From: Variovorax boronicumulans
Lineage (GTDB): Bacteria > Pseudomonadota > Gammaproteobacteria > Burkholderiales > Burkholderiaceae_C
DNA length: 64,000 bases
Direction: 5' to 3'
Assembly: GCF_030812215.1 (NCBI RefSeq)
Contig: NZ_JAUSSG010000016.1
Span: forward strand, 1 to 64,000
Shown: one piece after another, positions 27,316 to 37,515 of the stretch
Layout of the letters: every line of letters starts with the position of its first letter
How positions within the stretch are numbered: the stretch's first letter is position 1
Translations under genes and position numbers: made by a program
Notes under the pieces: model-generated
Seen by the model: the letters and a program-made list of their open reading frames with translations, nothing else
What the model was told of the DNA's origin: nothing
Database searches by the model: none

Positions 27316-30009
27316 ATGAACGCGCCACTTCCAGTGCAAGCGACGGTATCGCTGCACGACGACACCAAGTCCAGCGAAACTGGCCAGTACTTCTGCAACG
27401 AGAATCCGTTCGCGTTGCAGGTATCGGGCAACAAGGTCGAACGCCTCGAATCTGGTGAGGAGGCCTTCAGGCAGATGCTTGCCGCCATGAAATCCGCCCA
27501 GAAATTCATCTGGATCGCCGATTGGCAAATGGCGTTCGATGTGGAGCTGGGAGACCGTGGTCAGAAAGACCATCCCGGCCGCCTGATCGAAGTAATTCGA
27601 TCCATCATTCGCTCGCGCCCCGTGCAAGTGCGCGTCTTGCTCTATGGCAGTCCCACCGGTGATCCTGTCGGCGTTGCAGACAAGATGGTGGCTGCACGTA
27701 TCAACGCGATCAACCAAAAAGACTTCGCAGGCAAAGTCATCGTGCTGAGTCAATCGGCGACCAGCGCGCAGTACGACTCGTTCGACTACTCTCATCACCA
27801 AAAATTCATGGTGGTTGATGGCGGTGTCGCGTTTATCGGTGGCATCGACCTTTCCTACGGACGCTACTCAACGCCAGAGTTCGACCTGGTCATCGATCCT
27901 TCGCGCTTTGTGCTCAACGAGATGTACAACCCCGGTGCAACGAGGCTCCGGAAGATGGCTCCGCACGAAAGGCAACTCGTGGCGCTTGGTTTTGCCGACC
28001 CCTATGGCGGCAACGTGCTCGGTGAAGGCAAATTGCTGGACGAGGGCTGCCAACCTCGGATGCCCTGGCAGGATGTTCACATGAAGTTCTCCGGCCCCGC
28101 CGCTGTGGATGTACATCGCAATTTCGTCCGACGATGGAACTCGATCATTCGGGAAGCGACGGCCAAGGCACAGAGCGGCTATGTCTTCATAAAAGTGCTG
28201 CCCAATACCGCCGCCAATGAGACTGTAGAGAAGCCCTCAGAAATCAATCAGGCTTGGCTTGACGCGTGCGGAGCCACATCGTTGCTGCGCGCAGCGCAAA
28301 CGTCCCAACAGGGGGCGGCAATGGTGCAGGTTGTTCGCTCCGTTTCTTCCAGCCATCTATCCAAGGAATCGTGGACCAGAGGCGCAGTCAGCATCCCCGA
28401 CGATGTTCAATTGCTGCCCGGCAAGTTGCAGGAGGCCATGGAAAAAAGCATTCGGGATGGACTTGGTAAACATCAAGCCAATATCCTCAATGCGATGGTC
28501 AACTGCATCCGCAGTGCAGATAACTACATCTACATCGAGACCCAGTTCTTCATCTCAGGCTTTGGCACTGCCGGGAGCGTGAACAGTGGGAAGGTGGGCA
28601 ACGAAGACAACGGCATCAGGAACGTCATCGTTCGGGAGCTTGGCATTCGGATTGCCCAGCATATCGGCGGAGGCACCAACTTCCACGTCTATTTGGTTCT
28701 TCCGGTACATCCGGAAGGCGATATCTCCAGCGGTTCGGTGTGGAAGCAGCATTGGCTGGCGCTGGCGAGTATTCATCACGGCAGCGACAGCCTGATCGGA
28801 TGCATCAAAGCAGCGCTTCAGCGAATGGGGCGCGCCCCCGCGGAATGGACTCGTTATCTAACCGTCCTGAACATGCGCAGCTATGGCGTCGTGGTGCAGT
28901 ACGCAAGAGATCCAAAGACTTTTGAGGAGAACTACAACCGGGAGATCGGTCGTTATGTCGTAACGGAGCAGATCTACATCCATTCAAAACTCTTGATCGT
29001 GGACGATGCAGCAGCCATCGTAGGCAGCGCCAATACCAACGACCGAAGCCTTACAGGCAACGGAGACACGGAGATTGCCGCTGTGGTGGTCGATACCGAG
29101 GGAGTGGAACTCAAGGACCTGGGCGAGCCGCGTTTCAAGGTGCAAACACGCAAGTTCGCGCGTGAATTACGGCGCAGCTTGTGGGAGAAGCACTTTGGAT
29201 TCGCACTGAATCCGGAGAACTATTTCAACTCGACCCAGCGCGCGGTCAACGCAAATTCCTCCTCGCCCCCAGTTCAAGAACACCCACCGAGAGTGAAGAC
29301 GACAGCCTCCGCCGTGTTCAGTAGATCCAATCAACAGGCGCAATGGCAGACCATCCTCGACAAGCCTTGCCATCCTGATACGGTCAGGGCAATCCAGACC
29401 ATCGCCGGCAACAACGCGCGGGCTTACGAAACAGTCTTTCCGCAGGTGCCGCGCAATGGCATGAAGCACTTTGATGACATCCTCAAGCACTACACGCGAC
29501 CATATCCCGCTGTAGTAGCGGGTGCGGCAAGTAAAAGTGTTCAGTCGCTCACGAGAAACCGCGATATGGTCAGAGGCATGGTCACCCAGAATGTTGGCAA
29601 TGGCATATCGCCCGAGGCTGCAGCCAGGATGCAGAAGAGCGACGACGAAGCCTATCGCAAGAACATCGATGCTCTGCCCGACACTTTGGGTGACAGCACC
29701 CATGGGGTGATACCACCGGCTTTGGGCAAGGACTACATGACATCCAACCTGATGCCACACCAACAGGAGGGACTACGTACCCCAATGGAGGATTTTGCCA
29801 ACCGTTACGTTGCCTATGAAGGCAATCAAGTGCACGACATCGCCAAGGCAATCAACTACCTCAAGAGCAACGTGCTGGGCTTTTTTGTTTTGATGCCGCT
29901 CAATTGGGGCGAAGGTGCCGACGTAGGCGGCGGGGTGGTCAAGGAGTACTCCGTTGATCTCGCGCAGAACGAGAACAAGGCATCGCCATCGACAGGATCA
30001 TCTGTATGA
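27316..30009 (+). CDS. Phospholipase D-type T6SS lipase effector (Tle5 class)
   Basis: The protein has 897 residues with two HKD motifs: HHQKFMVVDG beginning near residue 159 and HSKLLIVDD near 556. Each is followed by the usual 'G..N.ndRs' type strand ('IVGSANTNDRSLTGNGD'). This is the PLD superfamily architecture of the Tle5 (PldA/PldB) effectors, which hydrolyse phospholipids in target cells. No signal peptide is present, in line with direct T6SS delivery. It lies 7 bp after vgrG. The C-terminal 250 residues after the second HKD have no motif I know. The codon use and G+C content are lower than in the core T6SS genes, a sign of separate acquisition. Confidence 0.9.
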   Translation: MNAPLPVQATVSLHDDTKSSETGQYFCNENPFALQVSGNKVERLESGEEAFRQMLAAMKSAQKFIWIADWQMAFDVELGDRGQKDHPGRLIEVIRSIIRSRPVQVRVLLYGSPTGDPVGVADKMVAARINAINQKDFAGKVIVLSQSATSAQYDSFDYSHHQKFMVVDGGVAFIGGIDLSYGRYSTPEFDLVIDPSRFVLNEMYNPGATRLRKMAPHERQLVALGFADPYGGNVLGEGKLLDEGCQPRMPWQDVHMKFSGPAAVDVHRNFVRRWNSIIREATAKAQSGYVFIKVLPNTAANETVEKPSEINQAWLDACGATSLLRAAQTSQQGAAMVQVVRSVSSSHLSKESWTRGAVSIPDDVQLLPGKLQEAMEKSIRDGLGKHQANILNAMVNCIRSADNYIYIETQFFISGFGTAGSVNSGKVGNEDNGIRNVIVRELGIRIAQHIGGGTNFHVYLVLPVHPEGDISSGSVWKQHWLALASIHHGSDSLIGCIKAALQRMGRAPAEWTRYLTVLNMRSYGVVVQYARDPKTFEENYNREIGRYVVTEQIYIHSKLLIVDDAAAIVGSANTNDRSLTGNGDTEIAAVVVDTEGVELKDLGEPRFKVQTRKFARELRRSLWEKHFGFALNPENYFNSTQRAVNANSSSPPVQEHPPRVKTTASAVFSRSNQQAQWQTILDKPCHPDTVRAIQTIAGNNARAYETVFPQVPRNGMKHFDDILKHYTRPYPAVVAGAASKSVQSLTRNRDMVRGMVTQNVGNGISPEAAARMQKSDDEAYRKNIDALPDTLGDSTHGVIPPALGKDYMTSNLMPHQQEGLRTPMEDFANRYVAYEGNQVHDIAKAINYLKSNVLGFFVLMPLNWGEGADVGGGVVKEYSVDLAQNENKASPSTGSSV

Positions 30010-30022
30010 CGGGTCCCTTGCA

Positions 30023-31489
30023 ATGAGGCGCCTGCGCAAGCCAGCGATGCTGGCCCTCGGCTGGATCTGTCTGAGCGTGGCCCAAGCCGCCTGCAATAAC
30101 CCATCAAACTGGCTCGAGTCACCGAAAGACGGTGTAAAGGTCTTGATCGGCTACGAGCAAGACCTGGGAGGGCGCTTTGCGTCACAACCTGCGAACGGAC
30201 TTGATACGCCCGCGTTCGCACCATCCCCGCCGCAAGACATGCAGGCCAAGGGCGGACCAGGCACTTTGCCCAAAGATGAAGACAAAGGCGTCGTGTCGTA
30301 CTACGAGCCAGATGGCAAGGACGGCTGGCGCATTTGTCGCAAAGAGGACTGGTTCCGGCGCAGCGAAAGCACTCGTCCCGCCAGTATCGCCAGGACCGAG
30401 AAGAACCAGTCGCGCAACGCCAGCGTCGCGCCTCTTTTGAGATCGCATGTCATGGGAGCCGCACGGGTCTATCTCTATGACCCGAGGGGAAGGATTCAGG
30501 AGACGTTCGCGGCGGCTGTTTATGAGCCGGAGAAAAGCGAGCGCGTGACTACGGATGAGCGTCAGTGCTTCCGCTTCGACGATCAGAACTTGCTGCAACT
30601 GTACGTTTCCGCCACCGCGACCAATGCTTGCCCGCCTGGCGATCCCGATCCGAGGGACACGTGGCGCAAGTTCCGCTACGGCGCATTCAAGAATGATCGT
30701 GGCCAGACCGAGAACGGCAGCCTCTGGATTCAATGGCACAGCGGCAAGGAAGATGGCCGTTGGAGCGAATCCATCGTGTTTCGCAACTCCCCCAAGCCCA
30801 GCCCTGAGCGTCATGGCGGCAATGCGAGCGTCGACTCCAGCAAGGGCGTCACGCAAATTCTCGGCGGCTTCAACATCGGCCTGAAGGACCGCAGCGATGG
30901 CCCTGCGCTGAAGTACACCGACGGAAGCAGCAAGCCGATCGAGTACTACTTCACCAAGCCGCCAGTACCAGTCTCGATCCTTGACGACATCGAACAGGTG
31001 TACCGCCATGACCGCCGGCGTGAGACACAGGTGCTCTCGGGCATCAAGCTGATCGAGTTCTATCCCGCCGGGATGCACCAGCCGCGCGACCGCTTCTACA
31101 TGGCCGCCGGACGAACCCTCCGGCAGGAACAGTACGACGACACGGGCAGGCTCAAGCGAGCCATCAACCTGGGCTTCGTCGGGTTGAACAGGAAAGATGG
31201 CGGCTTCTACGATGAGGATCTGCGCGGCAAGGTCGACCTCAAACTCAAGGGCAACAAGCTGTTGTACCGGGTGTGGGAATACAACGCGGCCGGCAAAGCC
31301 AGCCTGGTGGCGATCGGCTGGGACACCAAGTTCGGTTCGGCCATGCGCGAAGAGCCTCTGGATCTCGCGCAGTTGGCTTTCGGGTCACCAGACGGCACGG
31401 TGCGCTGGAAGCGTGAAGAGGACTTTTTCAAGGCCTTCGACTTCGACCCGCTGGCCAGCCGGGCGTATCCCGATTCGGCTACCAAATAG
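30023..31489 (+). CDS. Exported protein, candidate immunity or accessory for the Tle5 effector
   Basis: The ATG at 30023 gives 488 residues and starts with a signal peptide (MRRLRKPAMLALGWICLSVAQA). The mature protein therefore acts in the periplasm. It has no domain I can name. The sequence is rich in charged and aromatic residues, with segments such as 'VYLYDPRGRIQETF' and 'GIKLIEFYPAGMHQPRDRFY'. It follows the phospholipase gene by 13 bp. Immunity proteins against Tle effectors act in the periplasm, so this is a good candidate. A second candidate follows downstream. Confidence 0.65.
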   Translation: MRRLRKPAMLALGWICLSVAQAACNNPSNWLESPKDGVKVLIGYEQDLGGRFASQPANGLDTPAFAPSPPQDMQAKGGPGTLPKDEDKGVVSYYEPDGKDGWRICRKEDWFRRSESTRPASIARTEKNQSRNASVAPLLRSHVMGAARVYLYDPRGRIQETFAAAVYEPEKSERVTTDERQCFRFDDQNLLQLYVSATATNACPPGDPDPRDTWRKFRYGAFKNDRGQTENGSLWIQWHSGKEDGRWSESIVFRNSPKPSPERHGGNASVDSSKGVTQILGGFNIGLKDRSDGPALKYTDGSSKPIEYYFTKPPVPVSILDDIEQVYRHDRRRETQVLSGIKLIEFYPAGMHQPRDRFYMAAGRTLRQEQYDDTGRLKRAINLGFVGLNRKDGGFYDEDLRGKVDLKLKGNKLLYRVWEYNAAGKASLVAIGWDTKFGSAMREEPLDLAQLAFGSPDGTVRWKREEDFFKAFDFDPLASRAYPDSATK

Positions 31490-31518
31490 GCTGGAGTAGT
31501 CTGGTGTAGCAGGAGTTG

Positions 31519-32282
31519 ATGAAAGAACACTTCGCGCGACACCTTCTGGCACTGATGTTGTTCAGCATGCTGCTTTCGAGCCAAGCCATTGCTCAGCCGT
31601 TCCAACCCGCCCGCACAGAATGCATCGGCTATCAAACCATCGGTGCGCCCGGCAGCATCGAGTACGCAACCCTGCCGCCCAACATATCGCCAACGGATGG
31701 AGCAGGCTACGGGTTTGGCAATGGAGTGGGGGCTTGGAAAACATATCAGTTGGTGGATACCGAAGAGGCGTATTCGATGCAGAGGAAGGCTCCAGAAGGC
31801 TCGAGGGTACGCCGGAACAGACCATCGCCAACTTCCTGAAGCTCTATCGCGCACGCGCGCCATTCGAGATTCCCGCCAAGCCCGGTGTGTGCCTGCCGTA
31901 TGGCTTCATGACCGGAGAGAAGAAGCCCGCCCTTGTTGCCGTCTCCTTTCGCCTCACAGGTCATCCCGACATCGTCGTGTACCTGAGCGACAGAGATGCA
32001 TCGAGCGAAGACAGCATCGATTCGGAGAAGTTTGTCAACGAAGCCGTACAGCGAGGCTACTTCTATGGAGCCAGATTCACGGAGCCTCTGGACGGCCCCG
32101 TGGAGCCGTTTATACCCGGCGACAAGAACGCGCCACCCGGTACTTCATCCAACCTCATCTTCAAGGTCGAGCGTTTCGGCCGCTTCGCCAAGGCGCCCAT
32201 GACGGAAGGCGAGTTTCGCGATCTGGTGAAACGCATCGCGCAAAGCATCAAGCGCAGACCGAGAGCATGGCGCGCGCCTTGA
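31519..32282 (+). pseudogene. Tli4-like immunity gene with apparent one-base frameshift
   Basis: The ATG at 31519 has AGGAG just upstream. It begins with a signal peptide (MKEHFARHLLALMLFSMLLS) and a 'TECIGYQTIGAPGSIEYATL' segment like those of T6SS Tli4-type immunity proteins. This frame stops at 31839. The rest of the protein continues in the next frame ('ENISVGGYRRGVFDAEEGSR', then 'FGRFAKAPMTEGEFRDLVKR') to a stop at 32282. Adding one G in the G5 run at 31728-31732 joins both parts into one protein of about 254 residues. It may be a true inactivation or a homopolymer sequencing error. It lies beside the phospholipase effector, so the loss could matter. Confidence 0.75.
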
Positions 32283-32301
32283 TGGCACGCGCCATCCCTC
32301 A

Positions 32302-32790
32302 TCACCCCCGCGTCGCGTTCTCCTTCATCTTCGCCAACGCAATCGCCACCGCCGCCCCGCCCAGCGTCTTGATCAACCCCGAGTGCTGCGCATAGAACCG
32401 GCTCACCTCGTCGATCACTCCCGCATGCTGCTCTTCCGCATGCGCCGCGATCTCCGTCACCTGCCCAGGTGACAGCTGCGAGGCCTGCTCCGGCGTGAGC
32501 TGCGTCTGCCCGGGCTGCAGCAACCGTCCGAGCACCCCACCCGCCAGCATCGACGCAGCAGCCGGCCCCAGCGTCGCCAATATCTGATTCAGCACACCCG
32601 CCTGCTGCATCGGCGAAGACTGGCCGAACAACCGCCCCACCGTGTCGCCGAACGGCGGCGTCTGGTTCGAGCGCATCGCCGCCGCGAGCCCCGCGCCGAT
32701 GGCGTCGGGTGAGGCGTGCTGCGCGATCTGGTCCACATGCGCGCTGGCATCGCTGCCGATAGCCTCCTGGAGGATGTCGAGTAGTCCCAT
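32302..32790 (-). CDS. DUF937/YidB-like protein of unknown function
   Basis: The ATG at 32790 has an AAGGAG ribosome binding site 8 nt away and gives 162 residues. The start MGLLDILQEAIGSD, together with 'AMRSNQTPPFGDTVGRLFGQ' and 'QAGVLNQILATLGPAAASML', resembles YidB/DUF937 proteins. These are small soluble proteins without known activity. The sequence is Ala/Gln-rich with no signal peptide. It is convergent with the broken immunity gene (19 bp apart) and divergent from the acyl-CoA ligase. Confidence 0.7.
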   Translation of the reverse strand: MGLLDILQEAIGSDASAHVDQIAQHASPDAIGAGLAAAMRSNQTPPFGDTVGRLFGQSSPMQQAGVLNQILATLGPAAASMLAGGVLGRLLQPGQTQLTPEQASQLSPGQVTEIAAHAEEQHAGVIDEVSRFYAQHSGLIKTLGGAAVAIALAKMKENATRG

Positions 32791-32949
32791 GTCGGAGCTC
32801 CTTCCTGAACAAGCTCCCATCCTCGACCTGCACCCCTGAGCGGTGGCTGACTGACTCACTCACTGGCTGCACGCAGCCGTCGCGCACGGCTCACCGGCTG
32901 CCGGCCTTCTTGGCTATCCTGCCGGCTGGCCAAGACGAAGGATTCGATT

Positions 32950-34506
32950 TTGCAAACGCACCCCGCCATTCAAGCCGCGATGGAACGCGATTTCGGCGCC
33001 ATTGCCGACCTGGTTCGCCTTCACGCCCAGCTCACGCCTGAGCATGCCGCGCTCGCCGACGCGAACTACACACTCAACTACGGTGCGCTCGACGCGCTGA
33101 TGGACCGCATCGCCGTCAGCCTGCAGCGCGACGGCCTCAAGGCCGGCGACGCCATCGCGGTCTGCGCCACCTCATCGGTGAATTACGCGGCGGTGTTCCT
33201 CGGCGCATTGCGCGCAGGCGTCGCCGTCGCACCGCTGGCGCCCGGCTCCACGCCCGCAAGCCTGGCCCGCATGATCGAAGACGCCGACGCGCGCATCCTC
33301 TTCACCGACGCCTCGGCCGCCGACGTGGTCGGCCCCGCGAAGGAAGGCGGCATTGCGCGCGTCGCGCTCGACGGCTCTTCGGCAGGGCGCGATTTCGCCG
33401 CCTGGCTCGCGCCGGTCGGCGCCAAGCCCGAGGCCGTCGAAGTGCAACCCTCGTGGGCCTTCAACATCATCTATTCCTCGGGCACCACCGGCGAGCCCAA
33501 GGGCATCGTGCAGGGCCACGGCATGCGCTGGTCGCATGTGCAGCGCGGCGCCAAGTACGAGTACAGCGCCGACACCGTCACATTGCTGTCGACGCCGCTC
33601 TACTCCAACACCACGCTGGTGGTGTTCTTCCCCACCATCGCCTTCGGCGGTTGCGTGGTGCTGATGCCCAAGTTCGATGCCGGCGGCTACCTGCAGCTGG
33701 CCGAGCAACGCCGCGTGACGCACACGATGCTGGTGCCGGTGCAATACCAGCGGCTGATGGCGCACCCGCGCTTCGGCGCGCACGACCTCTCGTCGTTCCA
33801 GTTCAAGTTCAGCACCAGCGCGCCCTTCAACGCGGCGCTCAAGGCCGATGTATTGAAGCGCTGGCCCGGCGGGCTGATCGAGTTCTACGGCATGACCGAA
33901 GGCGGCGGCACCTGCATCCTCGAGGCGCACCTGCACCCGACCAAGCTGCACACCGTGGGCCAGCCGGCGCCGGGCAGCGACATCCGGCTGATCGACGAGG
34001 AAGGCAACGAGCTGCCGCAGGGCAACACCGAAGTGGCCGGCGAGGTGGTGGGCCACTCGGCCGGCATGATGACCGGCTACCACCGCCAGCCCGCGAAGAC
34101 GCGCGAGGCCGAATGGTTCGACGCCACCGGCAAGCGCTTCATCCGCACGGGCGACGTGGGCCGCTTCGATGCGGACGGCTTTCTCACGCTGTTCGATCGC
34201 AAGAAGGACATGATCATCAGCGGCGGCTTCAACATCTACCCGAGCGACCTGGAAGCCGTGCTGCGCGGCCACGCGGCGGTGGCCGACGTGGCGGTGGTGG
34301 GCATGCCCTCCGAGCAATGGGGCGAGACGCCGGTGGCCTTCGTGGTGCGCCGCGAGAACGACGCCACCACCGAAGACGCACTGCTGCAATGGACCAACGA
34401 CCAGCTCGGCAAGACGCAGCGCCTGGCGCGCCTGCACTTCATCGAGGAACTGCCGCGCAGCGCGATCGGCAAGGTGCTCAAGCGCGAACTTCGGGAATTG
34501 CGGTAA
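32950..34506 (+). CDS. Acyl-CoA ligase / AMP-dependent synthetase
   Basis: This is an adenylate-forming enzyme of 518 residues that would activate a carboxylic acid to its CoA thioester. Motifs in order are P-loop 'IIYSSGTTGEPKGIVQGHG', 'EFYGMTEGGG', 'TGDVGRFDADGFLTLFDRKK', 'MIISGGFNIYPSDLEAVL' and the C-terminal catalytic Lys in 'AIGKVLKREL'. The TTG at 32950 is supported by GAAGGA 7 nt upstream. A later ATG (32980) would also keep the domain. The substrate cannot be told from sequence; 4-coumarate, benzoate and medium-chain acid ligases all look alike here. The gene stands alone, followed by a two-component system. Confidence 0.9.
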   Translation: MQTHPAIQAAMERDFGAIADLVRLHAQLTPEHAALADANYTLNYGALDALMDRIAVSLQRDGLKAGDAIAVCATSSVNYAAVFLGALRAGVAVAPLAPGSTPASLARMIEDADARILFTDASAADVVGPAKEGGIARVALDGSSAGRDFAAWLAPVGAKPEAVEVQPSWAFNIIYSSGTTGEPKGIVQGHGMRWSHVQRGAKYEYSADTVTLLSTPLYSNTTLVVFFPTIAFGGCVVLMPKFDAGGYLQLAEQRRVTHTMLVPVQYQRLMAHPRFGAHDLSSFQFKFSTSAPFNAALKADVLKRWPGGLIEFYGMTEGGGTCILEAHLHPTKLHTVGQPAPGSDIRLIDEEGNELPQGNTEVAGEVVGHSAGMMTGYHRQPAKTREAEWFDATGKRFIRTGDVGRFDADGFLTLFDRKKDMIISGGFNIYPSDLEAVLRGHAAVADVAVVGMPSEQWGETPVAFVVRRENDATTEDALLQWTNDQLGKTQRLARLHFIEELPRSAIGKVLKRELRELR

Positions 34507-34567
34507 CGCCTGGACGCGCCCCCGGCTGACGCGCCGCGGCCTGCAGTCGGGCAAGATCGCGGCACCA

Positions 34568-36012
34568 ATGAAATCCCTTCGCGGCCAGCTCGTCTTCTTC
34601 TGGGTGCTGCTGTTCAGCGTGTGCGCCGCGCTGGCCGTGGTGATGCTCACGCTGTATCGCAGCAGCGCGGGCGCCCAGGTCGCGGCGGGGCAGGCGGCCA
34701 CCGAGCAATCGTGCCGCGCGATCGCGGCGCGCTACGCCAAGTCGGTGAGCGAGCCCTCGCCCCCGCAACCGCAGGTCGACCTGCTGCAGGTGCTGCTGCA
34801 ACTGGTGCTGATCGAGGCGCCGCATGTCGAAGGCGGCGTGTGGCAGGGCGCCGGTGGGCTGCTGGCCTATGCCTATCCCACGTACGAAGGCAGCGGCGTC
34901 AAGCGGGACGTGCCCGCCGCCGAGCAGCCGCTGATCGTCGAACTCTCGCAACTCGCGGCGCGCACCCAGCGGCCGCAGACCGACGTGGTGCGCGGCAGCC
35001 GCGAGGCGCTGATTGTCTCGGCCTGCCCGCTCGCCGCGCCGGCCAACGATCTCGCGGCCTGGACCATGACACGCACCAACGCCGGTGCGCTGGCGGCGCA
35101 GGGAAGCCTGCGCACCGGGCTGGCGGTGCTGCTGCTGGTCGTGCTGGCCTCGGGACTGTGGCTCGGCTTCATCCTGTTGCGCGGGCTGCGCCATGTGCAG
35201 CGCCTCGAAACCCGTCTGGCAGAGGCCGATGCAAGTGGCGACGCGATGCCCGAGCTGCCGCGCACCGGCGTGCAGGAGCTCGACCGCATCGTGGACGGCT
35301 TCAACCGCTACCGCCTGCGCTTCGAGGAGGCGCGCGCGAACCTGCGCGCGGCCGCCCAGCAGCGCAGCCGCGACCAACGGCTGGCGGCGCTCGGCCGCAT
35401 GACGGGCGGCATCGCGCACGAGATCCGCAACCCGATCGCGACGATGCGCCTGAAGGCCGAGAACGCGCTGGCCGCCACGCCCGAGCGGCAGGGCGAGGCG
35501 CTGCGCACCATCGTCGGCCAGATCGACCGGCTCGACGGCCTGGTGCAGAGCCTGCTCGCGCTGGTGCAGCCGGTCACGTTGGCACCGCAAGAGGTCGACC
35601 TGCACCGCTGGCTCACCGACCGCACCGCCGCCGTCGCGGCGAAGGCAGCCACCGGCGACGTGCAGGTTGTGCTGCGACACGATGGCCCCGCGAAGGCGGT
35701 GTTCGACCCGGTGCACCTGGCGCGCGCCGTCGACAACCTGCTGGACAACGCCGTGCGCCATGCGCCGCGCGGTGGCCGCGTGACCCTGTCCGCATTGCAG
35801 CCCGATGCGCGCACGCTGGCGGTGCGCGTGGACGACGACGGCCCCGGGGTGCCCGAGTCGCTGCAACCGCATCTCTTCGAGCCCTTCGCCACCGGCCGGG
35901 CCGACGGCACCGGGCTCGGGCTGGCGCTCGCGCGCGAGGTGGCGCTGGCACACGGCGGCGAGCTGCACCACGTGCCGCTCGCACCGGGCACCCGCTTCGA
36001 ACTGGAGTTTCC

Positions 36013-36028
<16 letters not shown>
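34568..36028 (+). CDS. Sensor histidine kinase
   Basis: This 486-residue membrane kinase has transmembrane helices near 8-30 and 180-202 flanking a periplasmic sensor domain. A HAMP-like linker leads to the phosphoacceptor helix 'GGIAHEIRNPIATM' with H284. The ATPase domain has N box 'LARAVDNLLDNAVRHA', G1 box 'DDDGPGVP' and G2 box 'DGTGLGLALA'. The HEIRNP type H-box is typical of NtrB/ZraS-like kinases that pair with sigma-54 activators. The next gene overlaps its end by 16 bp and encodes just such a regulator. The signal sensed is unknown. Confidence 0.94.
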
Positions 36029-37365
<1,337 letters not shown>

Positions 37366-37373
37366 ACCGGAGT

Positions 37374-37388
37374 GTCCGGAAACCGGAC
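37374..37388. promoter_or_regulatory. 15-bp dyad, candidate upstream activator site
   Basis: GTCCGG and CCGGAC flank AAA in perfect symmetry, 8 bp after the stop codon of the NtrC-type regulator. It lies about 90 bp upstream of a sigma-54-like promoter. Smaller palindromes follow (TCCCGGGA at 37397-37404). The place and symmetry suit an enhancer bound by the neighbouring regulator. Confidence 0.55.
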
Positions 37389-37462
37389 GCCCGGTGTCCC
37401 GGGATCATCCGGCCATCGACCGCCCGGCGCGCGCAAGTCGTTGATTTCAAAGGGTTTGCCGG

Positions 37463-37479
37463 CTGGCACGTTGTGTGAG
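37463..37479 (+). promoter_or_regulatory. Sigma-54-like promoter ahead of the exported two-repeat protein
   Basis: The -24 element CTGGCACG (TGGCACG at 37464-37470) matches the consensus exactly. At the required spacing the -12 element reads TGTGA instead of TTGCA, so it is imperfect. Transcription would start near 37490, leaving a short leader with an AAGGAG ribosome binding site before the ATG at 37516. Confidence 0.6.
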
Positions 37480-37515
37480 ATGTCCTTGGGCATCCATTCA
37501 CACAAGGAGCCCTCC

